Assembly (NCBI RefSeq): GCF_004770265.1
Contig: NZ_RQGQ01000009.1
Location: forward strand, 62,001-126,000
From: Leptospira congkakensis
GTDB lineage: Bacteria > Spirochaetota > Leptospiria > Leptospirales > Leptospiraceae
Reading direction: 5' to 3'
DNA: 64,000 bases
The position numbers and the translations under genes were made by a program. Numbering within the stretch: position 1 is the stretch's first letter; each line of letters opens with the position of its first letter. The notes beneath the pieces are model-generated. The model saw only the letters and a program-made list of their open reading frames with translations. It made no database searches and had not been told where the DNA came from. Of the stretch, positions 27,073 through 35,074 are shown piece after piece.

Positions 27073-28032
27073 TTAACTAAAGATATCAATCACTACATTC
27101 CCTTTTTTATGGCCTGCTTCTACATATCTATGGGCCTCAGGAATTTTTTCTAGTGGATAAGATTTATCAATGAACACTTTGAACTTTCCATTCTTGGTTA
27201 ATTCGGTTAAAAATTCTAAATTTTCTAAAGACTCGGTGATGGGGCCAAACTTAATTTTTATTTTTTTCGTAAGTGATAACCAACTTGCTTGGAACATTTC
27301 TTTAAACGTAGCACCTACGAGAACCAAAACTCCATCTTTAGAAAGAACTCTTAAGTTGGATGGAATGGTCGACTTTCCTACACATTCAAATACAATGTCA
27401 TATTTTTTCTGATGGGTTTCGGAATGAAATTCTTCATAGTCCATAACCGTTGTCGCTCCCAGTGATTGGACAATTTTAAAATTTCCCTTGCTACAAACAG
27501 CCGTTACGGTAGCACCAAAATGTTTTGCCAACTGTATCGTAGAGGTTCCGACCGAACTCGAGGCTCCATAAATAATGATGGTTTGGTCTTTTTGAATATT
27601 ACATTTTTGAATGAAGTCAAGAGCTGTTAAACTACCAAAAGGTAAGGCTGCTCCTTCTGGAAATGAAATTTCCTGTGGAAGGATTTTAATGACAGAGGAT
27701 TCGGAAATACAAACTGATTCTGCATAAGCTCCCATTTTCATTCCGGTGGATCCAAAAACTCGATCTCCAAGTTTAAATTTTGTTACATTTTTTCCAACTG
27801 CGTCAACCACGCCAGATACTGAAGCACCGAGGACGGGTTGCCTTGGTTTGGTTAACCCAAAAAACAATCGAACCAGTTTAGGGTCTGGTTTTCGTAAACG
27901 CCAGTCTGCGGAATTAACGGATGTATTATGATTTTTGATTCTAATTTCATTTTTTTTGGGAGTGGGTGTTCCCCAGATTTCTAATCGGAGTTCTTCGGGT
28001 GTTCCGTAATTTCGGCATGTGATGACTTTCAA
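27073..28032 (-). CDS. NAD(P)H-dependent MDR oxidoreductase (quinone-oxidoreductase type)
   Basis: This 319-residue medium-chain dehydrogenase has IKNHNTSVNSADWRLRKPDP, a GVVDAVGKNVTKFKLGDRVFG strand-loop, the cofactor loop IIYGASSSVGTSTIQLAKHFGATV, and PLEKIPEAHRYVEAGHKKGNVVI at the end. It lacks zinc ligands, as in zeta-crystallin-like quinone reductases. The start is a TTG at 28032 with GGAG seven bases before it; no in-frame ATG exists upstream. It is divergent from a TetR gene with an operator-like palindrome just upstream, the classic layout of a repressed electrophile/quinone-response gene. Confidence 0.88.
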   Translation of the reverse strand: MKVITCRNYGTPEELRLEIWGTPTPKKNEIRIKNHNTSVNSADWRLRKPDPKLVRLFFGLTKPRQPVLGASVSGVVDAVGKNVTKFKLGDRVFGSTGMKMGAYAESVCISESSVIKILPQEISFPEGAALPFGSLTALDFIQKCNIQKDQTIIIYGASSSVGTSTIQLAKHFGATVTAVCSKGNFKIVQSLGATTVMDYEEFHSETHQKKYDIVFECVGKSTIPSNLRVLSKDGVLVLVGATFKEMFQASWLSLTKKIKIKFGPITESLENLEFLTELTKNGKFKVFIDKSYPLEKIPEAHRYVEAGHKKGNVVIDIFS

Positions 28033-28056
28033 TGGTGAGCTCCTGAATCACTAAAT

Positions 28057-28075
28057 AAACTTACACTGTAAGTTT
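28057..28075. promoter_or_regulatory. operator candidate AAACTTAC-N3-GTAAGTTT
   Basis: Perfect eight-base arms with a three-base centre, 25 bases ahead of the MDR start and 88 before the divergent TetR gene. Size and place fit a TetR-dimer site blocking the MDR promoter. Confidence 0.65.
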
Positions 28076-28162
28076 GTCAAGAAAATATATTCCACGCCCT
28101 ATTTTTAGAAAATATTGGAATTTTCAGGGAATTTATGATAGAAAATAAATATAGGAGAGGAA

Positions 28163-28846
28163 GTGCAGAAAAAAAAGAAACAAAAGGTAACTACTGCTAA
28201 ACTTTCTAAAAAAGTTAAAAAACGTCAAACCCTCTCGAAAGAATTGGTTTTAGAAGCTGCCATTAGTTTTGCAGATCAGTATGGAATCGACGAGTTATCG
28301 ATGAGAAACTTGGCATTGAAACTTGGTGTTGAGGCAATGTCTTTGTACAATCATGTAAAAAACAAAGATGATCTTCTCGATAGTATGGTTGATTTTGTCA
28401 TTTCTAAAATCACCTTACCGGTAATAGGTGCAAACTGGAAGGATGAAATGAAAAAAAGGGCAAGGTCTGTTCGTGAGATTTTGATCCTCCATCCTTGGGC
28501 TACGTTACTTGTTGTTTCTCGTATGAATGTCGGGAACGCCATGTTAACTTATTTTGACACGACACTAGGATGCCTCCACACAGCGGGTTTTTCTCTTCAA
28601 GAGGCAGATCATATTATCAATACAATCGATAGTCATATTTATGGTTATATATTACAAGAATTGAATTTTCCAATCGAACCAGATGAATATGCCAAAAAAG
28701 CAGAAGGGTTTCTGCCATTATTAGAATCGAGTCCATATCCATACCTTACCAATCTTACAAAAGAAGTGATTGAAGGAAAATATGATGGTCTGCATAACTT
28801 CGAGTTTGGTCTGAATTTAATTTTAGATGGATTGAAGCACAAATAA
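28163..28846 (+). CDS. TetR-family regulator (TetR_C type), GTG start
   Basis: The start is GTG at 28163 with GGAGAGG just ahead; the first 30 residues are Lys-rich. The TetR helix-turn-helix (VLEAAISFADQYGIDELSMRNLALKLGVEAMSLYNHVKNKDDLLDSMVD, about 29-77) resembles that of the tetracycline-repressor subfamily, with the typical 'LYNHVKNKDDLL'. The C-terminal domain (ILHPWATLLVVSR ... ALGC-like TTLGCLHTAGFS) matches TetR_C. No efflux pump is adjacent. The likely target is the divergent MDR oxidoreductase. Confidence 0.88.
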   Translation: MQKKKKQKVTTAKLSKKVKKRQTLSKELVLEAAISFADQYGIDELSMRNLALKLGVEAMSLYNHVKNKDDLLDSMVDFVISKITLPVIGANWKDEMKKRARSVREILILHPWATLLVVSRMNVGNAMLTYFDTTLGCLHTAGFSLQEADHIINTIDSHIYGYILQELNFPIEPDEYAKKAEGFLPLLESSPYPYLTNLTKEVIEGKYDGLHNFEFGLNLILDGLKHK

Positions 28847-28953
28847 ACTTTAAAAACTAAATTGGATTCAGATCAATCTTAGTAGTTTCTAACCAAATGG
28901 AATATCAGAAAATAGATTTACAGAAGAATTAATTTTTAGTTAGGTTGTCCAAT

Positions 28954-29625
28954 ATGTTTAAATTTAAATTTGTTTCTGTTTTTTTGTTATTCGGATTGTT
29001 TTACCAATGTAAATCTTTGGAAACAAAAGCCCCTTTTTTTAACTCACCAAGCCAGGAAAACCTAACAAGCGATTTTAAAATCAACTTAGTGGAATTAGGA
29101 TTTTACCGCAAAGTTAACAATGATTGGTGGGGCGAAGATTTTTATGTTGTTACTCTTGAGGTAACCAACTTAACTAAAAATTTTAGATTTTTCAATATCT
29201 GTGATGATAAACTTACAGAAAGAAATTTAGAATGGACAATCAAAAATTCAGATTATGCCCGCTATTATGTTACTTCACCAGCACGTTTTGAAAAAGACGA
29301 CGTTCTTGTTGGTTTTCCTGAAATGAAATTGTTTGTTGAGATTCCGAACCAAAATTTAGTTCCAACAGCTACTTATGGAGGCAAACCACTTTTTCCAAAA
29401 GTGAATGGGAATGTTTATGCCGCTGCCATGACTGCTTGTCAGTATGGGATTCCTATGTCGCGAGATACAGATGCTGGAAGGACTACTACTGGTTGGTTGG
29501 CGCAAAATGGAGGAAAGGGAACTATTCGTGCTATTTATTCTGTTCCGGCAGGAGCCAAATTATTAAAACTGGAACAAACTAAAGTGTTTTCTGCTGATTT
29601 ACAAAGGTTTGAAAAACAAAAATAG
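28954..29625 (+). CDS. lipoprotein of unknown function
   Basis: I take ATG 28954 rather than TTG 28945. The signal FKFVSVFLLFGLFYQC ends in a spirochaetal lipobox. The mature part of about 205 residues contains FKINLVELGFYRKVNNDWWGEDFYVVTLEVTNL, which looks like a beta-sandwich interaction domain. It has only three cysteines (lipobox plus ICDDK and TACQYG). I do not recognise the family. A strong hairpin follows, so it is probably monocistronic. Confidence 0.7.
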   Translation: MFKFKFVSVFLLFGLFYQCKSLETKAPFFNSPSQENLTSDFKINLVELGFYRKVNNDWWGEDFYVVTLEVTNLTKNFRFFNICDDKLTERNLEWTIKNSDYARYYVTSPARFEKDDVLVGFPEMKLFVEIPNQNLVPTATYGGKPLFPKVNGNVYAAAMTACQYGIPMSRDTDAGRTTTGWLAQNGGKGTIRAIYSVPAGAKLLKLEQTKVFSADLQRFEKQK

Positions 29626-29631
29626 TTTGGT

Positions 29632-29672
29632 AAATTTAGTCTAATGATTGTTTTGTGCATTAGACTAAATTT
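29632..29672. terminator. 15-bp stem-loop between convergent lipoprotein genes
   Basis: AAATTTAGTCTAATG (29632-29646) pairs exactly with CATTAGACTAAATTT (29658-29672) around an 11-base loop, with TTTCTC on the plus side. It is placed to end transcripts from both convergent genes. Confidence 0.75.
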
Positions 29673-29700
29673 TCTCAATAGAAAATAAAATTAGAATATT

Positions 29701-30381
29701 TTATTTTGCTATAGGAATCACAAACCATTCAGTTCCTTCTAAATCTAATTTAGATTCTTTTTCGATTTCGGCTTTCATTTCTGGAGTCTGAACAATTTCG
29801 GTGAATCCTGAATAACCAGAACTATCGGGACTTCCTCCACCTAATAATGCTGTTGCGACTGCTGCAGCAATTTTGATACCAATACCCGTTTTAAAATTTC
29901 CAACAATGGATTCGCCCACGTTATCCATATCCGGATCTTGTTCTAAAGGAGTTCCGTTAAACTCAATTCGATATTTTCCTAAAACAAGAATCTGGTTAGG
30001 TTTTACCGTGAATTTAGATTTTTCAAGATTGATTCTATCAAAAACGTGATAAAAATTAGCTTCCGGTTGGTTTTGGTTTCCCTTTTGATATATATGCGCT
30101 CCAACAAATGCATATTCACCTGGTTCAATGTTTAAATAATATAAACGAGACCTAGAGCGAAAGTTTGTTTCGAGTAATTTTAGTTCGCTGATTTTGTTTT
30201 TACCTTTTTCAAGTTTTACTAGCCAAACTTTTTCGGCGCCAGCATCACCAAAGAAAAGTTTGGGTACGCCAAGCTCAAATACAATTGCCGAAGATTTATT
30301 GGGATAATTCGGCAAAATGTCCGGTTTGGAGCGACAATTGAATAGTGTAATTGTAATTGCTAATGTAATGATTGTTCTCAT
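29701..30381 (-). CDS. lipoprotein of unknown function
   Basis: I start at ATG 30381, with AGGA five bases before, giving the signal RTIITLAITITLFNC. The mature protein contains GEYAFVGAHIYQKGN and NQILVLGKYRIEFNGTPLEQDPD, resembling a beta-barrel or beta-sandwich. A Gly/Ala-rich segment (IAAAVATALLGGGSPDSSG) could insert in or loop from the membrane. I do not recognise it. It follows the porin gene on the same strand, and a 17-bp hairpin lies between them whose distal arm reaches the Shine-Dalgarno, so expression may be modulated there. Confidence 0.7.
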   Translation of the reverse strand: MRTIITLAITITLFNCRSKPDILPNYPNKSSAIVFELGVPKLFFGDAGAEKVWLVKLEKGKNKISELKLLETNFRSRSRLYYLNIEPGEYAFVGAHIYQKGNQNQPEANFYHVFDRINLEKSKFTVKPNQILVLGKYRIEFNGTPLEQDPDMDNVGESIVGNFKTGIGIKIAAAVATALLGGGSPDSSGYSGFTEIVQTPEMKAEIEKESKLDLEGTEWFVIPIAK

Positions 30382-30387
30382 ATTTTC

Positions 30388-30429
30388 CTGATTAATCTTA
30401 GTTTTGATAAACAAACTAAGATTAATCAG
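30388..30429 (-). terminator. 17-bp perfect hairpin between porin and lipoprotein genes
   Basis: CTGATTAATCTTAGTTT (30388-30404) pairs exactly with 30413-30429 over an eight-base loop. On the minus strand its 3' arm ends in CAG, directly followed by GAAAAT and the lipoprotein ATG, so the arm covers part of AGGA. It may end the porin transcript, act as a ribosome-site switch, or do both. Confidence 0.55.
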
Positions 30430-30452
30430 AGGTGTCAATGAAATTCTTTTAA

Positions 30453-32288
30453 CTAAATGGCAAATACACTTTGTATTGTGAAATAACTAGAGTTTGGTTT
30501 GAAATCATATCTGTGGTAAGGGTCGGTTTCGTATGGATTGTTTTTTTGATTTCGAATTGCATCACCTGCATATAAGGAACTGGCGCCAAACCAAAAAGAG
30601 ACATTTTCAAAGGGTGTTACAATATAGATAAAGTTAATTTCTGTCGCAACATGCCTACCCAGTTTTGGTCTGTTTGGGTTATAAGCTTCTGTATTAAAAT
30701 AATCTTCTGTCGAAGCGGTTTCTCCAGTGGCTTTACTTCCTGCAACATAGTTGTTGTTATCGTAATAACCGTCTTGGAGTTTCACTTTATAATACCAGTG
30801 AGGGTTCAAAATAAATATCCCCCATTTAGAAGATTCATATTTTAAATGAATCGAATAGTCTTTGACATTCTGCCAAAACACCATTCCTGAATTTCCGTTT
30901 CCAGCGAAAGGTAATCCTCCGCCTGCCATCCTTCTTGTTGCAAATAGTGGATTGTAAGTGGCTACACTACCATCATTTCGATTTGGATCACCTGATGCTT
31001 GGACATATTGTATTCCAATCCGAAATTCTTTAACAGGGGTGTATCCCAATTGGACGGCAACAATATTCGCCTTATATTGAACAGGTGAGGAAAGGGGAGG
31101 GGCTTCCCCTGTTTTTTTATCTGTAGTGTAAGTTCCTGTTTTGTTAAGCCAATCTGGAGATACACGTTCGCCGGTAAATCCAGTTTGCCAAGCTGCTTCA
31201 ACCATCCAGTCGATTCCTGTTTCGCTAGAAATCATGTTTCCTTTCGTACGATTGGTGAGGCGAAATCCAGAAGTATTAAGTTGGTCAGGACCTCGGTAAT
31301 AAATATCGGATCCATAATTTGCAGTTGTATTGGTTGCTTTTAGTTTTTGTTTATAAAGAGTGAAGTTGTAAACTTCGATTCCTAACCATTCCCAAGGTTT
31401 GAATCCATAATGTGCCCCATAATAAGATGCATTTCCTGTTCCTCCCACACGAGTGGAATTATTGGAAACCATACTATTTGCATTGTTTTCAGATCCGATG
31501 ATGGCACCAAAAAAATCTAAACTATGTTTTTGAACAGCAATTGTCGTTCGAATCGCATCAAAAGAGTTTCCGTTCAAACTATCATTACGCGATCCAACGA
31601 TACGACCATCACCATAATCTAAAATTTGTCGGCCAGTTCTCACTCGAAACATTTGGTTGGTTGTTTTTAAATCTAAAAATGCTTCTCGAAATCCAGTGTA
31701 GTTATTGATTGCAACGTCTCTTTGTTTAGAGGTATCAATTAAGTTGCCGGAATTTGGAATCACAGCTAACTTTTGATCAGAAGAGCCGTTTACAATTTCT
31801 CCACCCCATAGCCTAACATCTTGAAAACTTAGTTTGAATGCAATGTTGGGAGATAAATCTCCGATTAAATAAAACTGTGTTTGGTTACTAACAGTGTTTC
31901 GATTGTCTGGAGTGGATCTATCAAAGTCTGTATTGTAAAGAGAATCCGCTTTAGGTCGAATTCCAAAACCAACTCGAAATCGATCAGCAAACCAAAGATT
32001 TGTGTTTTCCTGGATCGCCTTTCTTTGTTTGGCGGTAACCTGAATGCTTTTGAGATATTCGCCAGACAGATTGCCTTTTTGTGGGCTAACATATTCAACA
32101 GGTTCTTCAGGAGGAGCCGGTGGTGCAGGCGGTTGCTGTTGCTGTTGTGGCGGCGGCGGTGGGGGAGTTTCCGGAACCTCTTTTTTGACGGGAGTGATGA
32201 ACTGAGCATCCAATGGCAAAGTAGAAGTAAATAGGAAAAATCCTAGCGAAACAAGTCCTATTGCGATTCGCTGTTTGTATGCGGACAT
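30453..32288 (-). CDS. alginate-export-family outer-membrane porin with Pro/Gln-rich neck
   Basis: I start at ATG 32288 (AGGTGG ahead); the signal runs AIGLVSLGFFLFTSTLPLDAQ. Residues about 36-65 are a low-complexity run of Pro and Gln (PETPPPPPPQQQQQPPAPP). The rest is beta-barrel with Alginate_exp-like wording (FADRFRVGFGIRPKADSLYNTDFDRSTPDN; FRVRTGRQILDYGDGRIVG; FDAIRTTIAVQKHSLDFFGAIIG) and ends in an aromatic C-terminus, YFTIQSVFAI. The family forms outer-membrane channels for polysaccharides or other solutes. The Pro-rich neck may span part of the periplasm. Substrate is unknown and no polysaccharide genes adjoin. Confidence 0.82.
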   Translation of the reverse strand: MSAYKQRIAIGLVSLGFFLFTSTLPLDAQFITPVKKEVPETPPPPPPQQQQQPPAPPAPPEEPVEYVSPQKGNLSGEYLKSIQVTAKQRKAIQENTNLWFADRFRVGFGIRPKADSLYNTDFDRSTPDNRNTVSNQTQFYLIGDLSPNIAFKLSFQDVRLWGGEIVNGSSDQKLAVIPNSGNLIDTSKQRDVAINNYTGFREAFLDLKTTNQMFRVRTGRQILDYGDGRIVGSRNDSLNGNSFDAIRTTIAVQKHSLDFFGAIIGSENNANSMVSNNSTRVGGTGNASYYGAHYGFKPWEWLGIEVYNFTLYKQKLKATNTTANYGSDIYYRGPDQLNTSGFRLTNRTKGNMISSETGIDWMVEAAWQTGFTGERVSPDWLNKTGTYTTDKKTGEAPPLSSPVQYKANIVAVQLGYTPVKEFRIGIQYVQASGDPNRNDGSVATYNPLFATRRMAGGGLPFAGNGNSGMVFWQNVKDYSIHLKYESSKWGIFILNPHWYYKVKLQDGYYDNNNYVAGSKATGETASTEDYFNTEAYNPNRPKLGRHVATEINFIYIVTPFENVSFWFGASSLYAGDAIRNQKNNPYETDPYHRYDFKPNSSYFTIQSVFAI

Positions 32289-32405
32289 TTGAAACCACCT
32301 GTATTTCAGCCAGTGGACACAGATAGATTCAAGATTCAAATCTTATATTTACTGATTGGTAGGAATCCTAGGTTTTCTGAAAGTTTGTGTACGTTTTGTA
32401 AGCAA

Positions 32406-32975
32406 TTATTGAAGGAAAGACAATCCCAGTTTTTTCCAACCTTCATGCCCCAGTTCTTTTAATTTTTTCCGGTTGTTTTTAAAAATACTGTCAATATTTG
32501 GATGAGAGTCAACGATGCGGCTGATGCTATCTTCATGTAACAAATGTAAGGTTTGATAAGGGGATCTGCCTACATAATTTGTTATGTCATTTTTGTTTTT
32601 CCCAGCGAATTGAAATTTTGGATGAAAATTTGCAATCTGAATGATACCTTCCAAATCCAAGTGATTTAAAAGTAAGTCTGTATCATCTAAAAAATCGTTT
32701 TGGTCTAAAAAGTCATCCAAAACATAAGGATGAATTAGGAGGGTTGTTTCCGTAAGGAGAGGATCTGCCTCTTTCAAAAATAATAATTCTGATTTTAAAT
32801 CAGTTAACAAATCTTTTTTGTTCTTAGAATGGCTGATCACATAACGAATTGTATTTGAATGAAATGTTGGTTTTGCAAAAGGGCAGAGATTGAGTCCAAT
32901 CACAGATTTTAATATCCATTCTTTGGTTTGGTTAAGAACTGTTTCTTCGTTATATTCGGACATATCTTTAAACAT
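32406..32975 (-). CDS. DUF1415 family protein
   Basis: This 189-residue soluble protein has the DUF1415 pattern: WILKSVIGLNLCPFAKP near residue 20, then ETTLLIHPYVLDDFLDQNDFLD, and IIQIANFHPKFQFAGKNKNDITNYVGRSPYQTLHLLHEDSI, ending WKKLGL. The NLCPFA cysteine and the NFHP histidine are the most conserved points. The family's biochemical role is unknown. The gene is divergent from the ebo cluster with 208 bases between the starts. Confidence 0.85.
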   Translation of the reverse strand: MFKDMSEYNEETVLNQTKEWILKSVIGLNLCPFAKPTFHSNTIRYVISHSKNKKDLLTDLKSELLFLKEADPLLTETTLLIHPYVLDDFLDQNDFLDDTDLLLNHLDLEGIIQIANFHPKFQFAGKNKNDITNYVGRSPYQTLHLLHEDSISRIVDSHPNIDSIFKNNRKKLKELGHEGWKKLGLSFLQ

Positions 32976-33123
32976 ACCAAAAAATCCTTTTAAATTTTTC
33001 GGTAATAGAATTACCAGTTTTGATTCTATGGAAATGAGTGTAATCTAAGTTATGATACCCTGGATTGATTTTTTCAAGAATTCATAAAAAAATAATCAAA
33101 TTGTTTGGGAAAGGGAGACCTAA

Positions 33124-33177
33124 ATGGAATATTTGATTTACGAAGTGAGGGAATCGTCAGAAGATTTCAATTATTAG
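33124..33177 (+). CDS. 17-residue leader ORF, in frame with eboA
   Basis: ATG 33124 opens MEYLIYEVRESSEDFNY, ending in TAG at 33175-33177. A good AGGGAGA lies five bases ahead, whereas eboA itself, six bases beyond the stop, has no visible ribosome site. The leader is in the same frame as eboA. It could couple translation into eboA, or supply an N-terminal extension if the TAG is read through or is a sequence error. Confidence 0.4.
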   Translation: MEYLIYEVRESSEDFNY

Positions 33178-33183
33178 TTTCTT

Positions 33184-34038
33184 ATGGCAAATCTTCCCAC
33201 AAATTTTTCTCAATTCCTTTTTGAACAAACTACTAAGATAGAGCGTGAATGGTTAGAAGAGAAAATCAAATCAAATGTTTTGGATTTGATGACAGCTTTT
33301 GTTGCGACACCACGTTTTTTATCTAAAAAGAATATTTCATATGATTCAAAATCTATGGGGACTATGATTCCTAATTTGCCAGGTTTTGACGTAGATGGTT
33401 GGAATTTAGTCCGTTTAGCGAGAGTTTGGTTGCTTTTGCATTTACCTTCGGAACCAAAAGAACAATTTATTAAAAATATAGAAACATTGTTTGATACTGC
33501 TGAACTTGGTGAACTGGTTGCGTTGTATTCTGCTCTACCACTTCTGCCTTATCCTACTGAATGGTTACCAAGAGCCACAGATGCAGTCCGTTCCAATATG
33601 GGTTTTGTATTTGATTCGATTGCACTCCGGAATCCATATCCAGAACTATATTTTCCAGAATTTGCATGGAACCAACTTGTACTAAAAACCATTTTTAATG
33701 GAAAACCCATTCATTGGATTTCTGGAATCGATAAACGTAAAAATAAAGAACTAGCCATATCCATTTCTGATTTCATCAGTGAACGTTCGGCCGCGGGAAG
33801 AACCGTCCCTCTTCAGATATGGAGGTTACTCTCTGGTTTTACTAGTGAGACAATGGCTGATAAATTACTTCATATGTTTTCCTCTGATATCAAAGCAGAA
33901 AAAGAAGTGGCAGCACTTGTTTGTTATGAATCAAAAGATGCTAAGATTCGTTCCTTATTAAAGGAAGAACAAGGATTCGAATTATCAATACAAAAGGGAG
34001 AGTTGGAATGGTCTAAGTTTGAGATCATTCCCGAATAG
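33184..34038 (+). CDS. eboA: EboA, metabolite-traffic protein
   Basis: The 284-residue protein matches the EboA family: RTA-like RATDAVRSNMGFVFDSIALRNPYPELYFPEFAWNQLVLKTIFNGKP, then GIDKRKNKELAISISDFISERSAAGRTVPLQIWRLL. It is soluble and helical, with no catalytic motif known for the family. In cyanobacteria the ebo genes are needed to move the scytonemin precursor to the periplasm. It is first of six genes here. The start lacks a Shine-Dalgarno and follows a leader ORF by six bases. Confidence 0.9.
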   Translation: MANLPTNFSQFLFEQTTKIEREWLEEKIKSNVLDLMTAFVATPRFLSKKNISYDSKSMGTMIPNLPGFDVDGWNLVRLARVWLLLHLPSEPKEQFIKNIETLFDTAELGELVALYSALPLLPYPTEWLPRATDAVRSNMGFVFDSIALRNPYPELYFPEFAWNQLVLKTIFNGKPIHWISGIDKRKNKELAISISDFISERSAAGRTVPLQIWRLLSGFTSETMADKLLHMFSSDIKAEKEVAALVCYESKDAKIRSLLKEEQGFELSIQKGELEWSKFEIIPE

Positions 34039-34045
34039 AAATTTT

Positions 34046-35074
34046 ATGTGCCATAATCCAAACGATAAAACGAATCATCCTTCGCATTTTGAATCCACAG
34101 GCCAAAACGAAGGACCTCCAACTCACAGAGATTTGTTGTGGGAGGATTATCAAAACCTAATCAAGGATATGCGGTTTTTTGACCCTCATATTCATATGAT
34201 TTCAAGAACAACAGATGACTACCAAATGATGGCGAAAGCCGGAATTGTGGCCATCATTGAACCTGCCTTTTGGGTAGGCCAACCGAGGACGGGTCTCGCT
34301 AGTTTTAAGGATTATTATAGTAGTCTTGTTGGTTGGGAAAGGTTTCGTTCTTCTCAATTTGGAATTAAACATTATTGCACCATGGGATTAAATTCTAGAG
34401 AGGCAAATAACGAACGTCTGGCGGAAGAAGTAATGGAAATTTTGCCGTTGTTTGCTTATAAAGAAGGTGTTGTTGGCATTGGAGAAATTGGTTTTGATGA
34501 CCAAACTGAATTGGAAGAAAAATATTATCGTTTACAACTAGATCTTGCTAAAAAAACAAATTTGCCTGTGCAAATTCATACTCCACACCGCGACAAAAAA
34601 AGAGGAACGGAAAGAAGTATGTCGATTGCTTTAGAACATGGACTGGATCCTTCTTGGGTTGTTGTAGATCACAATAACGAAGAAACCGTTAAGTCTGTGT
34701 TAGACCAAGGTTTTTGGGCTGCCTTTACCATTTATCCATTTACCAAAATGGGAAATGAAAGAATGGTTGCCGTTGTTGAAAAATACGGCCCTGAAAGGAT
34801 TATGATAAACTCAAGTGCAGATTGGGGAATTTCAGATCCTCTTGCCATCCCTAAAACAGCAGCCCTTATGAAACAGAGAGGAATTCCTTTGGATGTCATT
34901 CGTAAGGTAACTTATCAAAATGCCATTGATGCTTTTGCTAAAAGTGGACAAATTGATGTCACTGATTTTGAAACAGATAGCCAACCGGATCCCAATGCAA
35001 AATTTCACGGTAATTCGATCCTTCGTGGTGGTCAACAACCAGTGATTAATAAAAATTCTTTGTTTATTCAATAA
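34046..35074 (+). CDS. eboB: EboB, TatD-family metal-dependent hydrolase
   Basis: I prefer ATG 34046, seven bases after eboA's stop; a TTG at 34019 would overlap eboA by 20 bases. The TatD/amidohydrolase metal ligands are all present: FFDPHIHM (H-x-H), GIGEIGFD (Glu), VQIHTPH (His), VVDHNNEE (His) and INSSADWG (Asp). The roughly 40 residues ahead of the barrel are Asn/His/Thr-rich and probably disordered. TatD proteins are nucleases or other metal hydrolases; EboB's reaction is unknown. Position two in the cluster is canonical. Confidence 0.9.
   Translation: MCHNPNDKTNHPSHFESTGQNEGPPTHRDLLWEDYQNLIKDMRFFDPHIHMISRTTDDYQMMAKAGIVAIIEPAFWVGQPRTGLASFKDYYSSLVGWERFRSSQFGIKHYCTMGLNSREANNERLAEEVMEILPLFAYKEGVVGIGEIGFDDQTELEEKYYRLQLDLAKKTNLPVQIHTPHRDKKRGTERSMSIALEHGLDPSWVVVDHNNEETVKSVLDQGFWAAFTIYPFTKMGNERMVAVVEKYGPERIMINSSADWGISDPLAIPKTAALMKQRGIPLDVIRKVTYQNAIDAFAKSGQIDVTDFETDSQPDPNAKFHGNSILRGGQQPVINKNSLFIQ

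Noticed and set aside
29632..29672. TTAGACTAAAT-like arms resembling PerR half-sites
   Set aside because: The arms form a terminator hairpin between convergent genes with an 11-base loop; the PerR-box candidates have a one-base centre and lie at promoters.
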